NCBI RefSeq assembly: GCF_027924405.1
Contig: NZ_AP026978.1
Coordinates: 744,001 to 808,000, forward strand
Origin: Nocardia sputorum
Lineage (GTDB): Bacteria; Actinomycetota; Actinomycetes; Mycobacteriales; Mycobacteriaceae
Length of the DNA: 64,000 nt
Direction of reading: 5' to 3'
A program made the translations under genes and the position numbers. A model generated the notes under the pieces. That model ran no database searches. It saw only the letters and a program-made list of their open reading frames with translations, and was not told the origin of the DNA. Shown here piece by piece: positions 37,611 through 47,089 of the stretch (the first letter of the stretch is position 1; every line of letters begins with the position of its first letter).

Positions 37611-38498
37611 TTACTCGCGGGTTCGTACCGAATCTACGTCTCGCCGTCGGGTACCGGAAGCGCCTGTCCCGCCCAGTGCCTCCAGCAGCACCGGGAGCAA
37701 TTGCGCGGCGGCCAGTTCGTAGCCGGCGGCCGACGGGTGGAATCCGTCGGCGGCGAACAGACGCTCTGGTGCGGCGCGGAACTCGGGCGCGAGCAGGTAG
37801 CCCATGCGCACCGGGTGCCCGCCCGCGATCGTCGTCGCCACATGCTGCGCCTTGGCCAGTCGCACGCTCCAGTTCTGCACGACGGTGCGCAGCGGCTGGG
37901 GAATGGCCGCCACCGTGCCGAGATTCGGACAGGTCCCGACCACCACCACCGCGTCGGCGCGGCGCAGCCGGGCGACGGCGGCGGCGAGCCTGCGCGCGGA
38001 CGCGCGGATCGAGTGCTTCTTGGTGACGTCGTTGGCGCCGACGAGGATGACCGCGGCATCCGGCGGCGGCCCCGCGACGAACATCGCGTCCACCTGGCCG
38101 GCCAGGCCCTTGGACGTGGCGCCGGAGATCGCCTTGGTGCTCAGGCGGACCCGCTGCCCGGTCGCCTCGGCGAGACCACGGGCCAGGCGCACGCCCGGCA
38201 CCTCGTCGGCCACCGTGCAGCCGAGGCCCGCCGCGGTGGAGTCGCCGAAGATCATCAGGTGCAGGTCGGCGTGCTTGCCGGTGCGCCAGGGCTCGGGCTC
38301 CGCGCAGCCCGCGGTGTAGATGCCGTCGGCCTCCGGCGGCTTCGAGGTGTCCCGGCCGATCATCCCGCGCGCGACGCCCGCTTGCGCCATGAGCAGGCGG
38401 TAGGTCGCCCACCATGCGGTTCCCGCTCCGGAACCGGCGAGCATGGCCGCCGCACCGGTGATCGCCGCGGCGCGCCGGCGAGACCGAGGTGCGCTCAC
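37611..38498 (-). CDS. SGNH/GDSL-type hydrolase, membrane-anchored
   Basis: 295 residues with GTG start. An N-terminal signal/anchor helix (AAAITGAAAMLAGSGAGTAWW) precedes an SGNH esterase domain: nucleophile Ser in MIFGDSTAAGLG, oxyanion Gly and Asn in KAISGAT and ILVGANDVT, and the Asp-His pair in DGFHPSAAGY. All four catalytic blocks are present. An exported esterase or lipase/deacetylase of unknown substrate; corresponds to Rv1075c by position. Confidence 0.9.
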   Translation of the reverse strand: MSAPRSRRRAAAITGAAAMLAGSGAGTAWWATYRLLMAQAGVARGMIGRDTSKPPEADGIYTAGCAEPEPWRTGKHADLHLMIFGDSTAAGLGCTVADEVPGVRLARGLAEATGQRVRLSTKAISGATSKGLAGQVDAMFVAGPPPDAAVILVGANDVTKKHSIRASARRLAAAVARLRRADAVVVVGTCPNLGTVAAIPQPLRTVVQNWSVRLAKAQHVATTIAGGHPVRMGYLLAPEFRAAPERLFAADGFHPSAAGYELAAAQLLPVLLEALGGTGASGTRRRDVDSVRTRE

Positions 38499-38748
38499 GC
38501 CAGCGATTTTACGAAATCCCGTCCGGACGACCAGTGACGACGAATCGGCGCTCGTCGGGCGCCCGCCTCGCCCGGGCGCCGGCTGCTGGCCGGTGTGACG
38601 GGCTCGGGATCACCGGGCATGGCCGCGGGCGTCTGACGTGGGTGTCGGTGCCGAGTCCGGGTGGCCGGGCTGACGTCGGCCGAGGACCATGCGGTGCCAC
38701 GCCGTGGCGCTGTCACGGTGCGCGCCGAGTCCGTCGAACCGGCCGACG

Positions 38749-39210
38749 TCAGCCAGGGACCACGAAGCTGCCGCGAGCGGGGATGCTCGCCGCGTCGGTG
38801 GAGACGGTGACCTCCACCAGGCCGGGGCCGGTGTCCTGGAACAGCGCGTACTGGATGCTGCCGTAGATGCCGGTGACCACGAGGTTGTCGTAGCTACCCG
38901 TCGCGCCGGTGGTGACGTTGCGCCACGCCACGGTGGTGCGGACCTCGCACAGGGGCGCCAGGGGGTAGATGCCGGGCCCGATGCCGCTGACCGGCAGCGC
39001 CCGGACGTTCAGGATGGCGCGCCCCGGCCATTCGGGACCGGTGTCGGCCCAGGTGCGGATGCTGGTCCAGCACAGACCACCGCGCGCGAGCGTGGGCACT
39101 TGCGGGAATTCGACCGTCGCCGCGTGCGCGTGCGCGCCGGATCCGACCACCAGGGCCACCGCCGATCCAGCCAGAATCGTTGCGGCGCGGGCGATGTTCG
39201 GCTGCCTCAT
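38749..39210 (-). CDS. Small secreted protein of unknown function
   Basis: 153 residues from ATG 39210 (MRQPNIARAATILAGSAVAL), with a clear signal peptide ending near AHA-ATVEF. The mature part is beta-rich with two cysteines (GGLCWTSIRTW and LAPLCEVRTTVAWRN) that may pair. It resembles small exported Nocardia proteins; no function assigned. Divergent from cbs. Confidence 0.72.
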   Translation of the reverse strand: MRQPNIARAATILAGSAVALVVGSGAHAHAATVEFPQVPTLARGGLCWTSIRTWADTGPEWPGRAILNVRALPVSGIGPGIYPLAPLCEVRTTVAWRNVTTGATGSYDNLVVTGIYGSIQYALFQDTGPGLVEVTVSTDAASIPARGSFVVPG

Positions 39211-39313
39211 GGCAGCGATCCTAAGGCCGCGGGCGGCGGTTCGCCGGTAGTCCGCGCCCACTGCACGTGGCGTGCGCGAACTCACAGTTAGTGCGTCTGC
39301 AACTATGGGGTCC

Positions 39314-40702
39314 ATGCGCATCGCGGATCATGTCGTGGATCTCATCGGCAACACGCCGCTGGTCCGGTTGAACTCGGTCGTCGGACCGAACGCGGGACTG
39401 GTCGCGGCCAAGGTCGAATACCTGAACCCGGGCGGCAGCTCGAAGGACCGGATCGCGGTGAAGATGATCGATGCCGCCGAGCAGTCCGGGAAGCTGCGCC
39501 CCGGCGGCACCATCGTCGAGCCCACCTCCGGCAACACCGGCGTCGGCCTCGCCCTGGTCGCGCAGCAGCGCGGCTACAACTGCGTGTTCGTCTGCCCCGA
39601 CAAGGTCAGCGAGGACAAGCGCAACGTGCTGCGCGCCTACGGCGCCGAGGTCGTGGTCTGCCCCACCGCGGTGCCGCCGGATCACCCGGACAGCTACTAC
39701 AGCGTTTCCGACCGCCTGGTGCGGGAGATCGACGGTGCGTGGAAGCCCGACCAGTACTCCAACCCCGGCGGTCCGGCCAGCCACTACGAGACCACCGGCC
39801 CGGAGATCTGGCGCGACACCGACGGCAAGGTCACCCACTTCGTGGCGGGCGTCGGCACCGGCGGCACCATCACCGGCACCGGCCGCTACCTCAAGGAGGT
39901 CTCCGGCGGGAAGGTGCAGATCATCGGCGCCGACCCGGAGGGGTCGGTGTACTCCGGCGGCACCGGGCGGCCCTACCTGGTCGAGGGCGTCGGCGAGGAC
40001 TTCTGGCCGTCCGCCTACGACCCCGCCGTGCCGGACGAGATCATCGCGGTCTCCGACGCGGATTCCTTCGACATGACCCGCAGGCTGGCCCGCGAGGAGG
40101 GCCTGCTGGTCGGCGGTTCCTGCGGCATGGCCGTCGTCGCCGCCGTCGAGGTGGCGCGGCGCGATCCCGACGCGGTGGTCGTGGTGCTGCTGCCCGACGG
40201 CGGCCGCGGCTACCTGTCGAAGATCTTCAACGACGAGTGGATGAGCTCCTACGGCTTCCTGCGCGAGCGGCTGGACGGCACGGCCGAACCACTGGTGGGC
40301 GACGTGCTGCGCGGCAAGTCCGGCGAGCTTCCGGACCTGGTGCACACGCACCCGTCGGAGACGCTGCGCGACGCGATCGAGATCCTGCGCGAGTACGGCG
40401 TGTCGCAGATGCCCGTGGTCGGCGCCGAGCCGCCGGTCATGGCGGGCGAGGTCGCGGGCAGCGTGTCCGAACGCGATCTGCTGTCGGCGGTCTTCGAGGG
40501 CCGGGCGCACCTGACCGACTCGGTGGCCCAGCATATGAGCCCGTCGTTCCCGCTGATCGGTTCGGGCGAGCCCATCTCCGCCGCGACGAAGGCGCTGTCG
40601 GACACCGACGCGCTGATGGTCGTCGAGGACGGCAAGCCCGTCGGCGTGATCACCCGCCACGACCTGCTCGGCTTCCTCAGCACGGGCAGCATCGGGAAGT
40701 AG
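39314..40702 (+). CDS. cbs: Cystathionine beta-synthase
   Basis: 462 residues, nearly the mycobacterial length, from ATG 39314 (MRIADHVVDLIGNTPLVRLN). PLP lysine K44 in NPGGSSKDRIAVK, the TSGNTGVGLAL loop, and the GVGTGGTITGTG phosphate loop are intact, followed by two CBS domains from about residue 335. It condenses L-serine and homocysteine to cystathionine in reverse transsulfuration. Paired with metB about 4.4 kb downstream, the pathway from methionine to cysteine is served here. Confidence 0.95.
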   Translation: MRIADHVVDLIGNTPLVRLNSVVGPNAGLVAAKVEYLNPGGSSKDRIAVKMIDAAEQSGKLRPGGTIVEPTSGNTGVGLALVAQQRGYNCVFVCPDKVSEDKRNVLRAYGAEVVVCPTAVPPDHPDSYYSVSDRLVREIDGAWKPDQYSNPGGPASHYETTGPEIWRDTDGKVTHFVAGVGTGGTITGTGRYLKEVSGGKVQIIGADPEGSVYSGGTGRPYLVEGVGEDFWPSAYDPAVPDEIIAVSDADSFDMTRRLAREEGLLVGGSCGMAVVAAVEVARRDPDAVVVVLLPDGGRGYLSKIFNDEWMSSYGFLRERLDGTAEPLVGDVLRGKSGELPDLVHTHPSETLRDAIEILREYGVSQMPVVGAEPPVMAGEVAGSVSERDLLSAVFEGRAHLTDSVAQHMSPSFPLIGSGEPISAATKALSDTDALMVVEDGKPVGVITRHDLLGFLSTGSIGK

Positions 40703-40724
40703 CCGGACGCCGATTGCCGGAGCC

Positions 40725-40754
40725 CACTCGCCGCACCGGGTAGGGCGGCGAGTG
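40725..40754. terminator. Terminator hairpin after cbs
   Basis: CACTCGCCGC paired with GCGGCGAGTG around a 10-base loop, between the convergent cbs and DUF4254 genes. Confidence 0.8.
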
Positions 40755-40765
40755 CGAGCCGTGGC

Positions 40766-41245
40766 CTACGCCGGGCGCCTCCCGCGCACCGTCTCGCGCA
40801 CGCCGCCGGTGATCAGGTCGGTCCATTCGTCGGCCAGCAGGGCAAGCCGGTACCAGGCGGCGTGCACCCGGGCGTCGGACACCTTGTCGGCGGTGTGCAG
40901 CAGGTGGCTGGCGTGGACGTGGGCGGCGGCCATGCGGTCGACCGTGGCGCCGACGGATTCGGCGCGCAGGTGGTCGGTCGCCCGCTTCCTCGGCAGCTGG
41001 TCGATCACCCACGCGTCGATGGCCGCGACGAGTTCGGATCGGCGGCAATCTATTCCGGCCGCGGCCAGCGGGTCCAGGTGACGCCTTCGGTGCAGCGCCG
41101 CCAGGGTCCCGGCCCACACGAGCAGCGGGTGGTCATCCTCCGGCTCGCTCCGATGACCACCGAAGGCGGCCACCAATTCGCGCTGGTCCGGCAGCGGCCG
41201 GACGCCGCCGTGCGAGCGCCGGGGCAGATGGTCACGCACGAACAT
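40766..41245 (-). CDS. DUF4254-family protein
   Basis: 159 residues from ATG 41245 (MFVRDHLPRRSHGG), which has GGGAGCC five bases upstream. Features typical of DUF4254 include LAALHRRRHLDPL and LRAESVGATVDRMAAAHVHASHLL with an Asp-Glu-Trp stretch in LLADEWTDLITG. Helical, soluble, function unknown. Possibly co-transcribed with the HD-GYP gene upstream, although 290 bases separate them. Confidence 0.8.
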   Translation of the reverse strand: MFVRDHLPRRSHGGVRPLPDQRELVAAFGGHRSEPEDDHPLLVWAGTLAALHRRRHLDPLAAAGIDCRRSELVAAIDAWVIDQLPRKRATDHLRAESVGATVDRMAAAHVHASHLLHTADKVSDARVHAAWYRLALLADEWTDLITGGVRETVRGRRPA

Positions 41246-41535
41246 GGCCGGCTCCCAGCGCATCCGGAACCGAACGCAGCGCGTGAGGGTCTATCGTCGA
41301 CGTGTGCATCTTCGCACCTCCAGTGGTGTGACGGTGGAGGCATCGCCCCAATGCCCGGTTCCCCCAATATCATCCGCGTGCCCCTTGGCCTGACGGTGAC
41401 ACTTATATGGCATGTGAATGACAAGAGGTAACAATCCTCTACCCGCCCCCGCGCCGAGTCGTGTGAGGACGTCTCCGTAGGCCCGCAGGCAGGCGAATCC
41501 CCCTCGGCAAGAAGAGGAGTCCGGAGAGAACCGGC

Positions 41536-43143
41536 TCAGCCGGGCAGCAGGCGGTGCGACATCGCGAAGACGGCGGCGCCCGCCCGGGTGCGGTGGCCGG
41601 TCTTGGCACGCAGTTCGGTGAGGTGGTGCGCGACAGTGCGTTCCGGCAGGAGCAGTTCGGCGGCGATCTCCCGGCCGCACTGGCCACGAGCCGACCGGCG
41701 CAGCACGTCGATCTCGATCTCCGAGAGGTCGTGCCCCGCGGGGCCGGGGCGGTCCTCGGCGGCCGCGATGACGGCGGCGCAGGCCGCACCGTCGAGTCGG
41801 CCCGCGGCGACTTCGGCGCCGAGGTGGGCGGCGGCTTCCGCGGGGCGGGCGGCCGGCCGATAGGGCCGCGCTTCGGTGCAGGCCGCGAAAACGTCCGCCG
41901 CCGCCAGTAATCGCGCCCCAGGCGAGGTGTCCCTCCTGCGCCGGGGATAGCCGCTGCCGTCGAGGCGTTCGTGGTGCCCTGCGGCGACATCGGCCAGACT
42001 CGCCAGGCCCGGGCAGCGGCGCAGGATGCGTTCGGTCCAATAACTGTGCAGCCGCACATGTTTCCACTCTCGCGGACCGAGTGGGCCGCCGCGGTCCCAG
42101 ACCGCGCTGGACACCGCGGCGCGGCCCAGGTCGTGCAGCAGGGCGGCGGCGCGCAGTGCCGCCCGGTCGTCGGCGGGCAGGCCCATTCCGGCCGCAGCGG
42201 CGTCGGCCAATCCGGCCACGTGCGCCGAGTGCCCCAGCAGGTAACGGCCTTTCAAGTCGACGACCATCGCCAGCGCCAGGCCGGGGCGGTCGAGTTCGGC
42301 GGCAGGAAGCGTCGACGGCGTTCCGGGTTCCGCGGCGAGGACGGCGGTGAGCAGGTCGGGGACGTCGAGCGCCGCCCGGATGGCGTCGGCGTCGCAGACG
42401 GCGACCAGATCGGGGTCGAGGTGCCCGCCGGACCGTCGCCGCAGCTCCTCGACGACGTCCGGCCGCCTCGCCATGCGGCCCAGGGCGGGACGTGCCTGTT
42501 CGTGCTCGGCCTTGTCCGCCGGGTCGCGGTCGCGCGGGGCGACCGGCGCGGGTTCCGGACCGGCTGTCTCGAGCGCGAGTACCGCCTGTTCGGCCACGTG
42601 CAGAATCCGGCCCGGGAGCGAGATGGTTTCCCCACGCAGCCGGTTCGGCGCACCGAGCCCGTCCCAGCGTTCCTCCACCTCGGTCAGCGCGCGAACGGCG
42701 GCATCCGGCAAGCCCAGTCGCGGTCCGAGCGCCCGGACGATCTCGCCCGAGGACCGCAGCGCCTGCGGCGGCGCGATCTGCGACTGCGCGACGAACCGAT
42801 TGCGCAGCGCCGATTGGGCGGCGGGCGACCAACTGCCGAATCGGCGCAGCTGCGCGGTGAAGACGGCGGGATCACCCGGGTCGAGCACCCGGCACGCGCG
42901 CTGGAACGCGATGTCGTCGGCGTACCACTCCGCGTTCTCCGAGGCGCGGCCGGTACACCCGAGGTCGGCGAGGAGTGCGGCGTGGAAGACCGCGCGGCGC
43001 TCGGCGTCCGGCAGCCCGATCCGCTCGGCGAGGCCGGTGGCGACCAGACAGGTGGCCAGCCCTTTCTCGAACGGCATCCCGGTGGCGAGATCGGTGGTCA
43101 GCGACAGTGCCGCGAAAACCTCGGCGGCGCGGATCGACGACAT
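41536..43143 (-). CDS. Tandem HD-GYP protein with C-terminal LuxR-type DNA-binding domain
   Basis: 535 residues from ATG 43143 (MSSIRAAEVFAALSL). The N-terminal half is a degenerate HD-GYP (EERWDGLGAPNRLRGE in place of HHExxDGxGYP). The second is complete: HSAHVAGLADAA, the HD pair in LLHDLGR, and GHHERLDGSGYPRR. The C-terminal 70 residues are a LuxR helix-turn-helix (LSEIEIDVLRRSARGQCGREIAAELLLPERTVAHHLTELRAKTGHRTRA). HD-GYP domains degrade cyclic di-GMP or other cyclic dinucleotides. This arrangement suggests a one-component regulator whose DNA binding is set by a nucleotide. Neighbours give no target. Confidence 0.82.
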   Translation of the reverse strand: MSSIRAAEVFAALSLTTDLATGMPFEKGLATCLVATGLAERIGLPDAERRAVFHAALLADLGCTGRASENAEWYADDIAFQRACRVLDPGDPAVFTAQLRRFGSWSPAAQSALRNRFVAQSQIAPPQALRSSGEIVRALGPRLGLPDAAVRALTEVEERWDGLGAPNRLRGETISLPGRILHVAEQAVLALETAGPEPAPVAPRDRDPADKAEHEQARPALGRMARRPDVVEELRRRSGGHLDPDLVAVCDADAIRAALDVPDLLTAVLAAEPGTPSTLPAAELDRPGLALAMVVDLKGRYLLGHSAHVAGLADAAAAGMGLPADDRAALRAAALLHDLGRAAVSSAVWDRGGPLGPREWKHVRLHSYWTERILRRCPGLASLADVAAGHHERLDGSGYPRRRRDTSPGARLLAAADVFAACTEARPYRPAARPAEAAAHLGAEVAAGRLDGAACAAVIAAAEDRPGPAGHDLSEIEIDVLRRSARGQCGREIAAELLLPERTVAHHLTELRAKTGHRTRAGAAVFAMSHRLLPG

Positions 43144-43652
43144 GCACCGACAGTAGTGTCCGTCCGTTGCTCGCGCAGGCTCGAATCGGTTCTGCGCGAG
43201 CATGATCCGCGCCCGGAACGGACCGGCGTCCGGTCGGCTGCCGGGCGGTCGTCCGGCTCCGGCTGGGCATATCCGGCGGGATGCGGGCATGGGACGGGAT
43301 TCGGCAATTCATCAGCACCGTTCGTGCCCCTTGCCGGTTCCTCGTCATCCGTCGACGGCCGGATCGCCGCCACGATCGTGGGCCAGGGCGGTCGGCGAGC
43401 GGCCCCCCGTGTCCGGCTGCCGGTACGGGCCGCCCGGCCCGCCGCAAGGCGATCGAGCCGACCGTCTCGACGCCGATCAGCCGGGCTGACGCAGGAGTGC
43501 GGTGCCGAAAGTGGGGGTGGTGCGCGCCGACCACGAACGGCATCGCACGGCAGGTCGTTACGACAGGCATTATCAATGCCGCCTGTCCGTCGAGGAGGAC
43601 AGCGAACCTCCGGTGCCCCCGGCGGCTGACCGGCCTGGGCGTGAAAGGCTGG
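43144..43652. other. Intergenic region with a relic gene fragment and a palindrome
   Basis: 509 bases between the acyl-CoA dehydrogenase (leftward, ends 43653) and the HD-GYP start. It contains the sbnA-like relic (43409-43479) and a palindrome at 43562-43587 (GACAGGC...GCCTGTC enclosing GGCATT-ATC-AATGCC). No intact gene. Confidence 0.6.
43409..43479 (-). pseudogene. Relic of an SbnA-like gene
   Basis: Aligned by eye, this stretch matches 3092-3161 inside the SbnA-like gene with about five mismatches and a single-base insertion over 71 bases, on the same strand sense. The encoded peptide LIGVETVGSIAL matches VIGVEPVGSIAF of the intact enzyme, then the extra base breaks the frame. Weaker similarity (TTCGGCACCGC) may continue at about 43500. 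The rest of the gene is absent. Confidence 0.8.
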
Positions 43653-44828
43653 TCAGCGGAAAGCGTTCGCGTCGGTCAAAGCCCGCCCGAGCACCAGCTG
43701 GTGCACCTCCGCCGTGCCTTCGTAGGTGAGCACCGACTCCAGGTTGTTCGCGTGCCGCAGCACCGGGTAGTCCAGCGTGATCCCGTTGGCACCGAGGATG
43801 GTTCGGCACTCACGGGCGATCGCGATGGCCTCCCGCGTGCTGTTCAGCTTGCCCGCGCTCACCTGCTCCGGCGTGACCACGCCGCGGTCCTTCAGCCGTC
43901 CGATGTGCAGCGCGAGCAGCTGACCTTTGCCGAACTCCAGCGCCATGTCGGCCAGCTTGGCCTGGGTGAGCTGGTAGGCGGCCAGCGGCTTGTCGAACAC
44001 CTCGCGGGTCCTGGCGTACTCGATGGTGGCCGCCAGGCATTCGCGCGCCGCGCCGAGCGCGCCGAAGACGATGCCGAAACGCGCCTCGCTCAGGCACGCC
44101 AGCGGCGCGGCCAGTCCCCGCGAACCCGGCAGCACCGCGTCGGCGGGCAGGCGAACGTCGTCGAAGCCCAGCTCTGCGGTGACCGACGCGCGCAGCGACA
44201 GTTTGCGGTGCATCTCCCGCGCGGTGAAGCCGGGCGTCCCGGCGGGCACCAGGAACCCGCGGATCACCTGCCTGCCCTCGTCCTCGGTCTGCGCCCAGAC
44301 CACCGCCACGTCGCTCACCGACCCGTTGGTGATCCACATCTTCGAGCCGTTGAGCACCCAATCGGAGCCGTCGCGCTTCGCCCGGGTCCGCATGCCGCCC
44401 GGGTTCGAGCCGAAGTCCGGTTCGGTCAACCCGAAGCAGCCGATCGCGCGCCCGGCGGCGAGTTCCGGCAGCCAGCGCTGCTTCTGGTCCTCCGAGCCGA
44501 ATTTGTGGATCGCGGTCATCGCCAGCGAACCCTGGACCGAGACCATGCTGCGGATGCCGGAGTCCACCGCCTCCAGCTCCTGGCAGGCCAGGCCGTACGC
44601 GGTCGCCGACATGCCCGCGCAGCCGTAGCCCTCCAGATGCATGCCGAGCAGTCCGAGCTCGCCGAGTTCGGGGGCGAGTTCGCGGGCCGGGAATGTGCCC
44701 GCCTCGAACCACTCGGCGACATGCGGGCGCAACCGCCGAGCCGCGAAGGCCGCGACGGTGTCCCGGATCTCGCGTTCGTCCTCGGACAGCAGTGCATCGG
44801 TGGCGAACAGTTCTTCCACGGTGACCAT
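43653..44828 (-). CDS. Acyl-CoA dehydrogenase, glutaryl-CoA dehydrogenase-like
   Basis: 391 residues from ATG 44828 (MVTVEELFATDALLSEDER). FAD/substrate motifs include CFGLTEPDFGSNPGG and WITNGSVSDVAVVWA, and the catalytic glutamate is in LTYEGTAEVHQLVLGRALT, the glutaryl-CoA dehydrogenase form of this block. Such enzymes oxidise and decarboxylate glutaryl-CoA to crotonyl-CoA in lysine/tryptophan breakdown. A general acyl-CoA dehydrogenase role is possible. The frame is open upstream through the metB promoter, but only the chosen start gives normal family length. Confidence 0.9.
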   Translation of the reverse strand: MVTVEELFATDALLSEDEREIRDTVAAFAARRLRPHVAEWFEAGTFPARELAPELGELGLLGMHLEGYGCAGMSATAYGLACQELEAVDSGIRSMVSVQGSLAMTAIHKFGSEDQKQRWLPELAAGRAIGCFGLTEPDFGSNPGGMRTRAKRDGSDWVLNGSKMWITNGSVSDVAVVWAQTEDEGRQVIRGFLVPAGTPGFTAREMHRKLSLRASVTAELGFDDVRLPADAVLPGSRGLAAPLACLSEARFGIVFGALGAARECLAATIEYARTREVFDKPLAAYQLTQAKLADMALEFGKGQLLALHIGRLKDRGVVTPEQVSAGKLNSTREAIAIARECRTILGANGITLDYPVLRHANNLESVLTYEGTAEVHQLVLGRALTDANAFR

Positions 44829-45057
44829 GAGCTTCAGCCTAGAGGGGGCGGTTTCGGTGAGACTGAACTCACGCACGACGCATCGGCGCATTATTTTCGG
44901 CGCGGGCCGGACATCCGCGTAATTCGACCGAATCGCGGGTCGGGATCCCGGTGTGCCGACGCCGTTGTGGGGATTTGCCCGATTCGCCTGCGCGCACCGC
45001 CGCGATATGCCCGCACCGGGAAGTTGCCCTGGAATCGCCCCGATTAGGCTGGCCCTC

Positions 45058-46200
45058 ATGAGCGAGCTGGGATTCTCCACACGGGCCGTGCACGCCGGGT
45101 ACGAACCCGATCCGCAGACCGGCGCGGTGAATGTGCCCATCTACGCGAGTTCGACGTTCGCCCAGGACGGCGTGGGCGGGTTGCGCGGCGGTTTCGAGTA
45201 CGCGCGTACCGGCAACCCGACGCGGTCGGTCCTGGAGGCGAACCTCGCCGCGCTGGAATCGGGCCGCTACGGCCGGGCGTTCGCGTCCGGCATGGCCGCG
45301 ACCGACTGTGCGCTGCGCGCCACGCTGCGACCGGGCGATCACATCGTGATCCCCGACGACGCCTACGGCGGCACCTTCCGGCTGATCGACAAGGTCTTCA
45401 GCCAGTGGGGTATCGAGCATTCGCCCGCGCACGTATTCAACGTGGACGAGATGCGCGCCGCGATCCGGCCGAACACCAAGCTGGTCTGGATCGAGACCCC
45501 GACAAACCCGCTGCTGAGCATCGGCGACATCCCGGCGCTGGCCGACGTCGCGCACGCGGCGGGCGCGAAGCTCGTCGTGGACAACACCTTCGCGACCCCC
45601 TACCTGCAGCAGCCCCTGCGGCTCGGCGCGGACATCGTGGTGCACTCCACCACCAAGTACCTCGGCGGCCACTCCGACGTCATCGGCGGTGCGCTGATCA
45701 CCGACGATCCGGAGCTCGACGCGGCGTTCGCGTTCCTGCAGAACGGTGCGGGCGCGGTGCCCGGCCCGTTCGACGCGTTCCTCACGCTGCGTGGCATCAA
45801 GACCCTGGCCCTGCGGATGGACCGGCACTGCGACAACGCCGAGACCATCGCGGAGTTCCTGTCCGGGCACCCGTCGATCTCCCAGGTGATCTATCCCGGC
45901 CTGCCGGAGCACCCCGGCCATGCGGTCGCGGCCGGGCAGATGCGGCGTTTCGGCGGGATGATCTCGGTGCGCCTGGGCGGCGACGTGGAGGCGGCGCGCA
46001 AGTTCTGCGCGCGGACCGAGGTGTTCACCCTCGCCGAATCCCTGGGCGGTATCGAGTCGCTGATCGAGCATCCGGCCGCGATGACGCACGCCTCCACCGA
46101 GGGATCCGAGCTGGAGGTGCCCGCGGATCTGGTGCGGCTGTCGGTCGGGATCGAGGATGTCAGCGACCTGCTCGCGGACATCGAGCAGGCGTTGAGCTAG
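45058..46200 (+). CDS. metB: Cystathionine gamma-synthase
   Basis: 380 residues, ATG start in a leaderless context: TAGGCT lies seven bases before the ATG. Cys/Met-metabolism PLP enzyme: GMAATDCAL, the aspartate in LVVDNTFATPYLQQP, the PLP lysine in STTKYLGGHSD, and the conserved SLGGIESLIEHPA. It makes cystathionine from an activated homoserine and cysteine, in the transsulfuration partner role to cbs. Beta/gamma-lyase activity is also possible in this family. Confidence 0.93.
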   Translation: MSELGFSTRAVHAGYEPDPQTGAVNVPIYASSTFAQDGVGGLRGGFEYARTGNPTRSVLEANLAALESGRYGRAFASGMAATDCALRATLRPGDHIVIPDDAYGGTFRLIDKVFSQWGIEHSPAHVFNVDEMRAAIRPNTKLVWIETPTNPLLSIGDIPALADVAHAAGAKLVVDNTFATPYLQQPLRLGADIVVHSTTKYLGGHSDVIGGALITDDPELDAAFAFLQNGAGAVPGPFDAFLTLRGIKTLALRMDRHCDNAETIAEFLSGHPSISQVIYPGLPEHPGHAVAAGQMRRFGGMISVRLGGDVEAARKFCARTEVFTLAESLGGIESLIEHPAAMTHASTEGSELEVPADLVRLSVGIEDVSDLLADIEQALS

Positions 46201-46217
46201 GTTCACGGACATGAGGA

Positions 46218-46250
46218 AGCGGCCGCACCCGATGATCGGGCGCGGCCGCT
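46218..46250. terminator. Terminator hairpin between metB and greA
   Basis: AGCGGCCGC and CCCGAT on one side pair with ATCGGG and GCGGCCGCT on the other; 15 bp with single-base bulges and a one-base loop. It separates two convergent genes. Confidence 0.85.
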
Positions 46251-46297
46251 CGTGTCCGCGGGGGTATCGGCCGGGCGCGATGCCGCGGCCTGAACCA

Positions 46298-46792
46298 TCA
46301 GCTGTGGTAGGGCTCGGCGCTGATCAGCGTGACCTTCATCGTATTGCCGTTCGGCAGCGTGTACTCCCTGGTCTCGCCCACTTTGGCATCGATGAGCGCG
46401 CCACCGAGCGGGGAGTTCGGCGAGTAGGTCTCCAGCTTGGAATCGTTGAGGCCCTCCTCGCGCGTGGCGATCAGGAAGGTCTCGGTGTCCGTCTCGTCGC
46501 CGTCGTAGTAGACCTTGACGACCGACCCGGGAAGCGCGACGCCGGACTTGGTCGGTGCGACGCCGACCTTGGCGTTGTTCAGCAGCTCCTGCAGCTGGCG
46601 AATGCGCGCCTCCTGCTGACCCTGCTCCTCGCGGGCGGCGTGGTATCCGCCGTTCTCCTTGAGGTCGCCCTCTTCCCGGCGTTCGTTGATCTCGGCGGCG
46701 ATGACCGGACGATTGGCGATGAGCGCGTCGAGTTCGCTCTTGAGCCTGTCGTGCGACTCCGGGGTCAGCCAGGTCACTTGCGTCTCAGTCAT
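46298..46792 (-). CDS. greA: Transcription elongation factor GreA
   Basis: 164 residues, the mycobacterial length, from ATG 46792 ([17 protein letters not shown]), with AGGGAG eight bases upstream; a GTG nine bases earlier is the alternative. The coiled coil carries the essential acidic tip in [22 protein letters not shown], and the C-terminal domain ends [15 protein letters not shown]. GreA stimulates transcript cleavage in stalled RNA polymerase. A long 5' leader of about 215 bases is indicated by the promoter at 47018. Confidence 0.96.
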   Translation of the reverse strand: MTETQVTWLTPESHDRLKSELDALIANRPVIAAEINERREEGDLKENGGYHAAREEQGQQEARIRQLQELLNNAKVGVAPTKSGVALPGSVVKVYYDGDETDTETFLIATREEGLNDSKLETYSPNSPLGGALIDAKVGETREYTLPNGNTMKVTLISAEPYHS

Positions 46793-47017
46793 CTCGATCA
46801 CTCCCTAGTAGTTGTTCCCGGCAGGCCGGGATTCCCTGAGCACCGGCGTGCGCCCACCCGGAGGCGGGCACGCACCAGTCGACGGCTAGAGCGATCCTGG
46901 GAAGTTCATCGAACCCCGACAGGCCCTGGTCGCGGGCAAGCTCGCAAGCCCGAACCGTCAGCGCTGGCCGCCAATGCAGCAAACACGGCTCCGAGCCCCG
47001 GAACCGTGTATCACGCC

Positions 47018-47023
47018 ATTTTA
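47018..47023 (-). promoter_or_regulatory. Probable greA -10 box
   Basis: On the minus strand TAAAAT lies in an unusually A+T-rich patch (about 47015-47065) upstream of greA. No good -35 hexamer at the right distance is visible. Confidence 0.4.
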
Positions 47024-47089
47024 GCATGATTCACAAATGTGCTGGTCGGAGTTGATTTCCTGGGCAGGTCGCCGGTGGATGCGCGGAAA

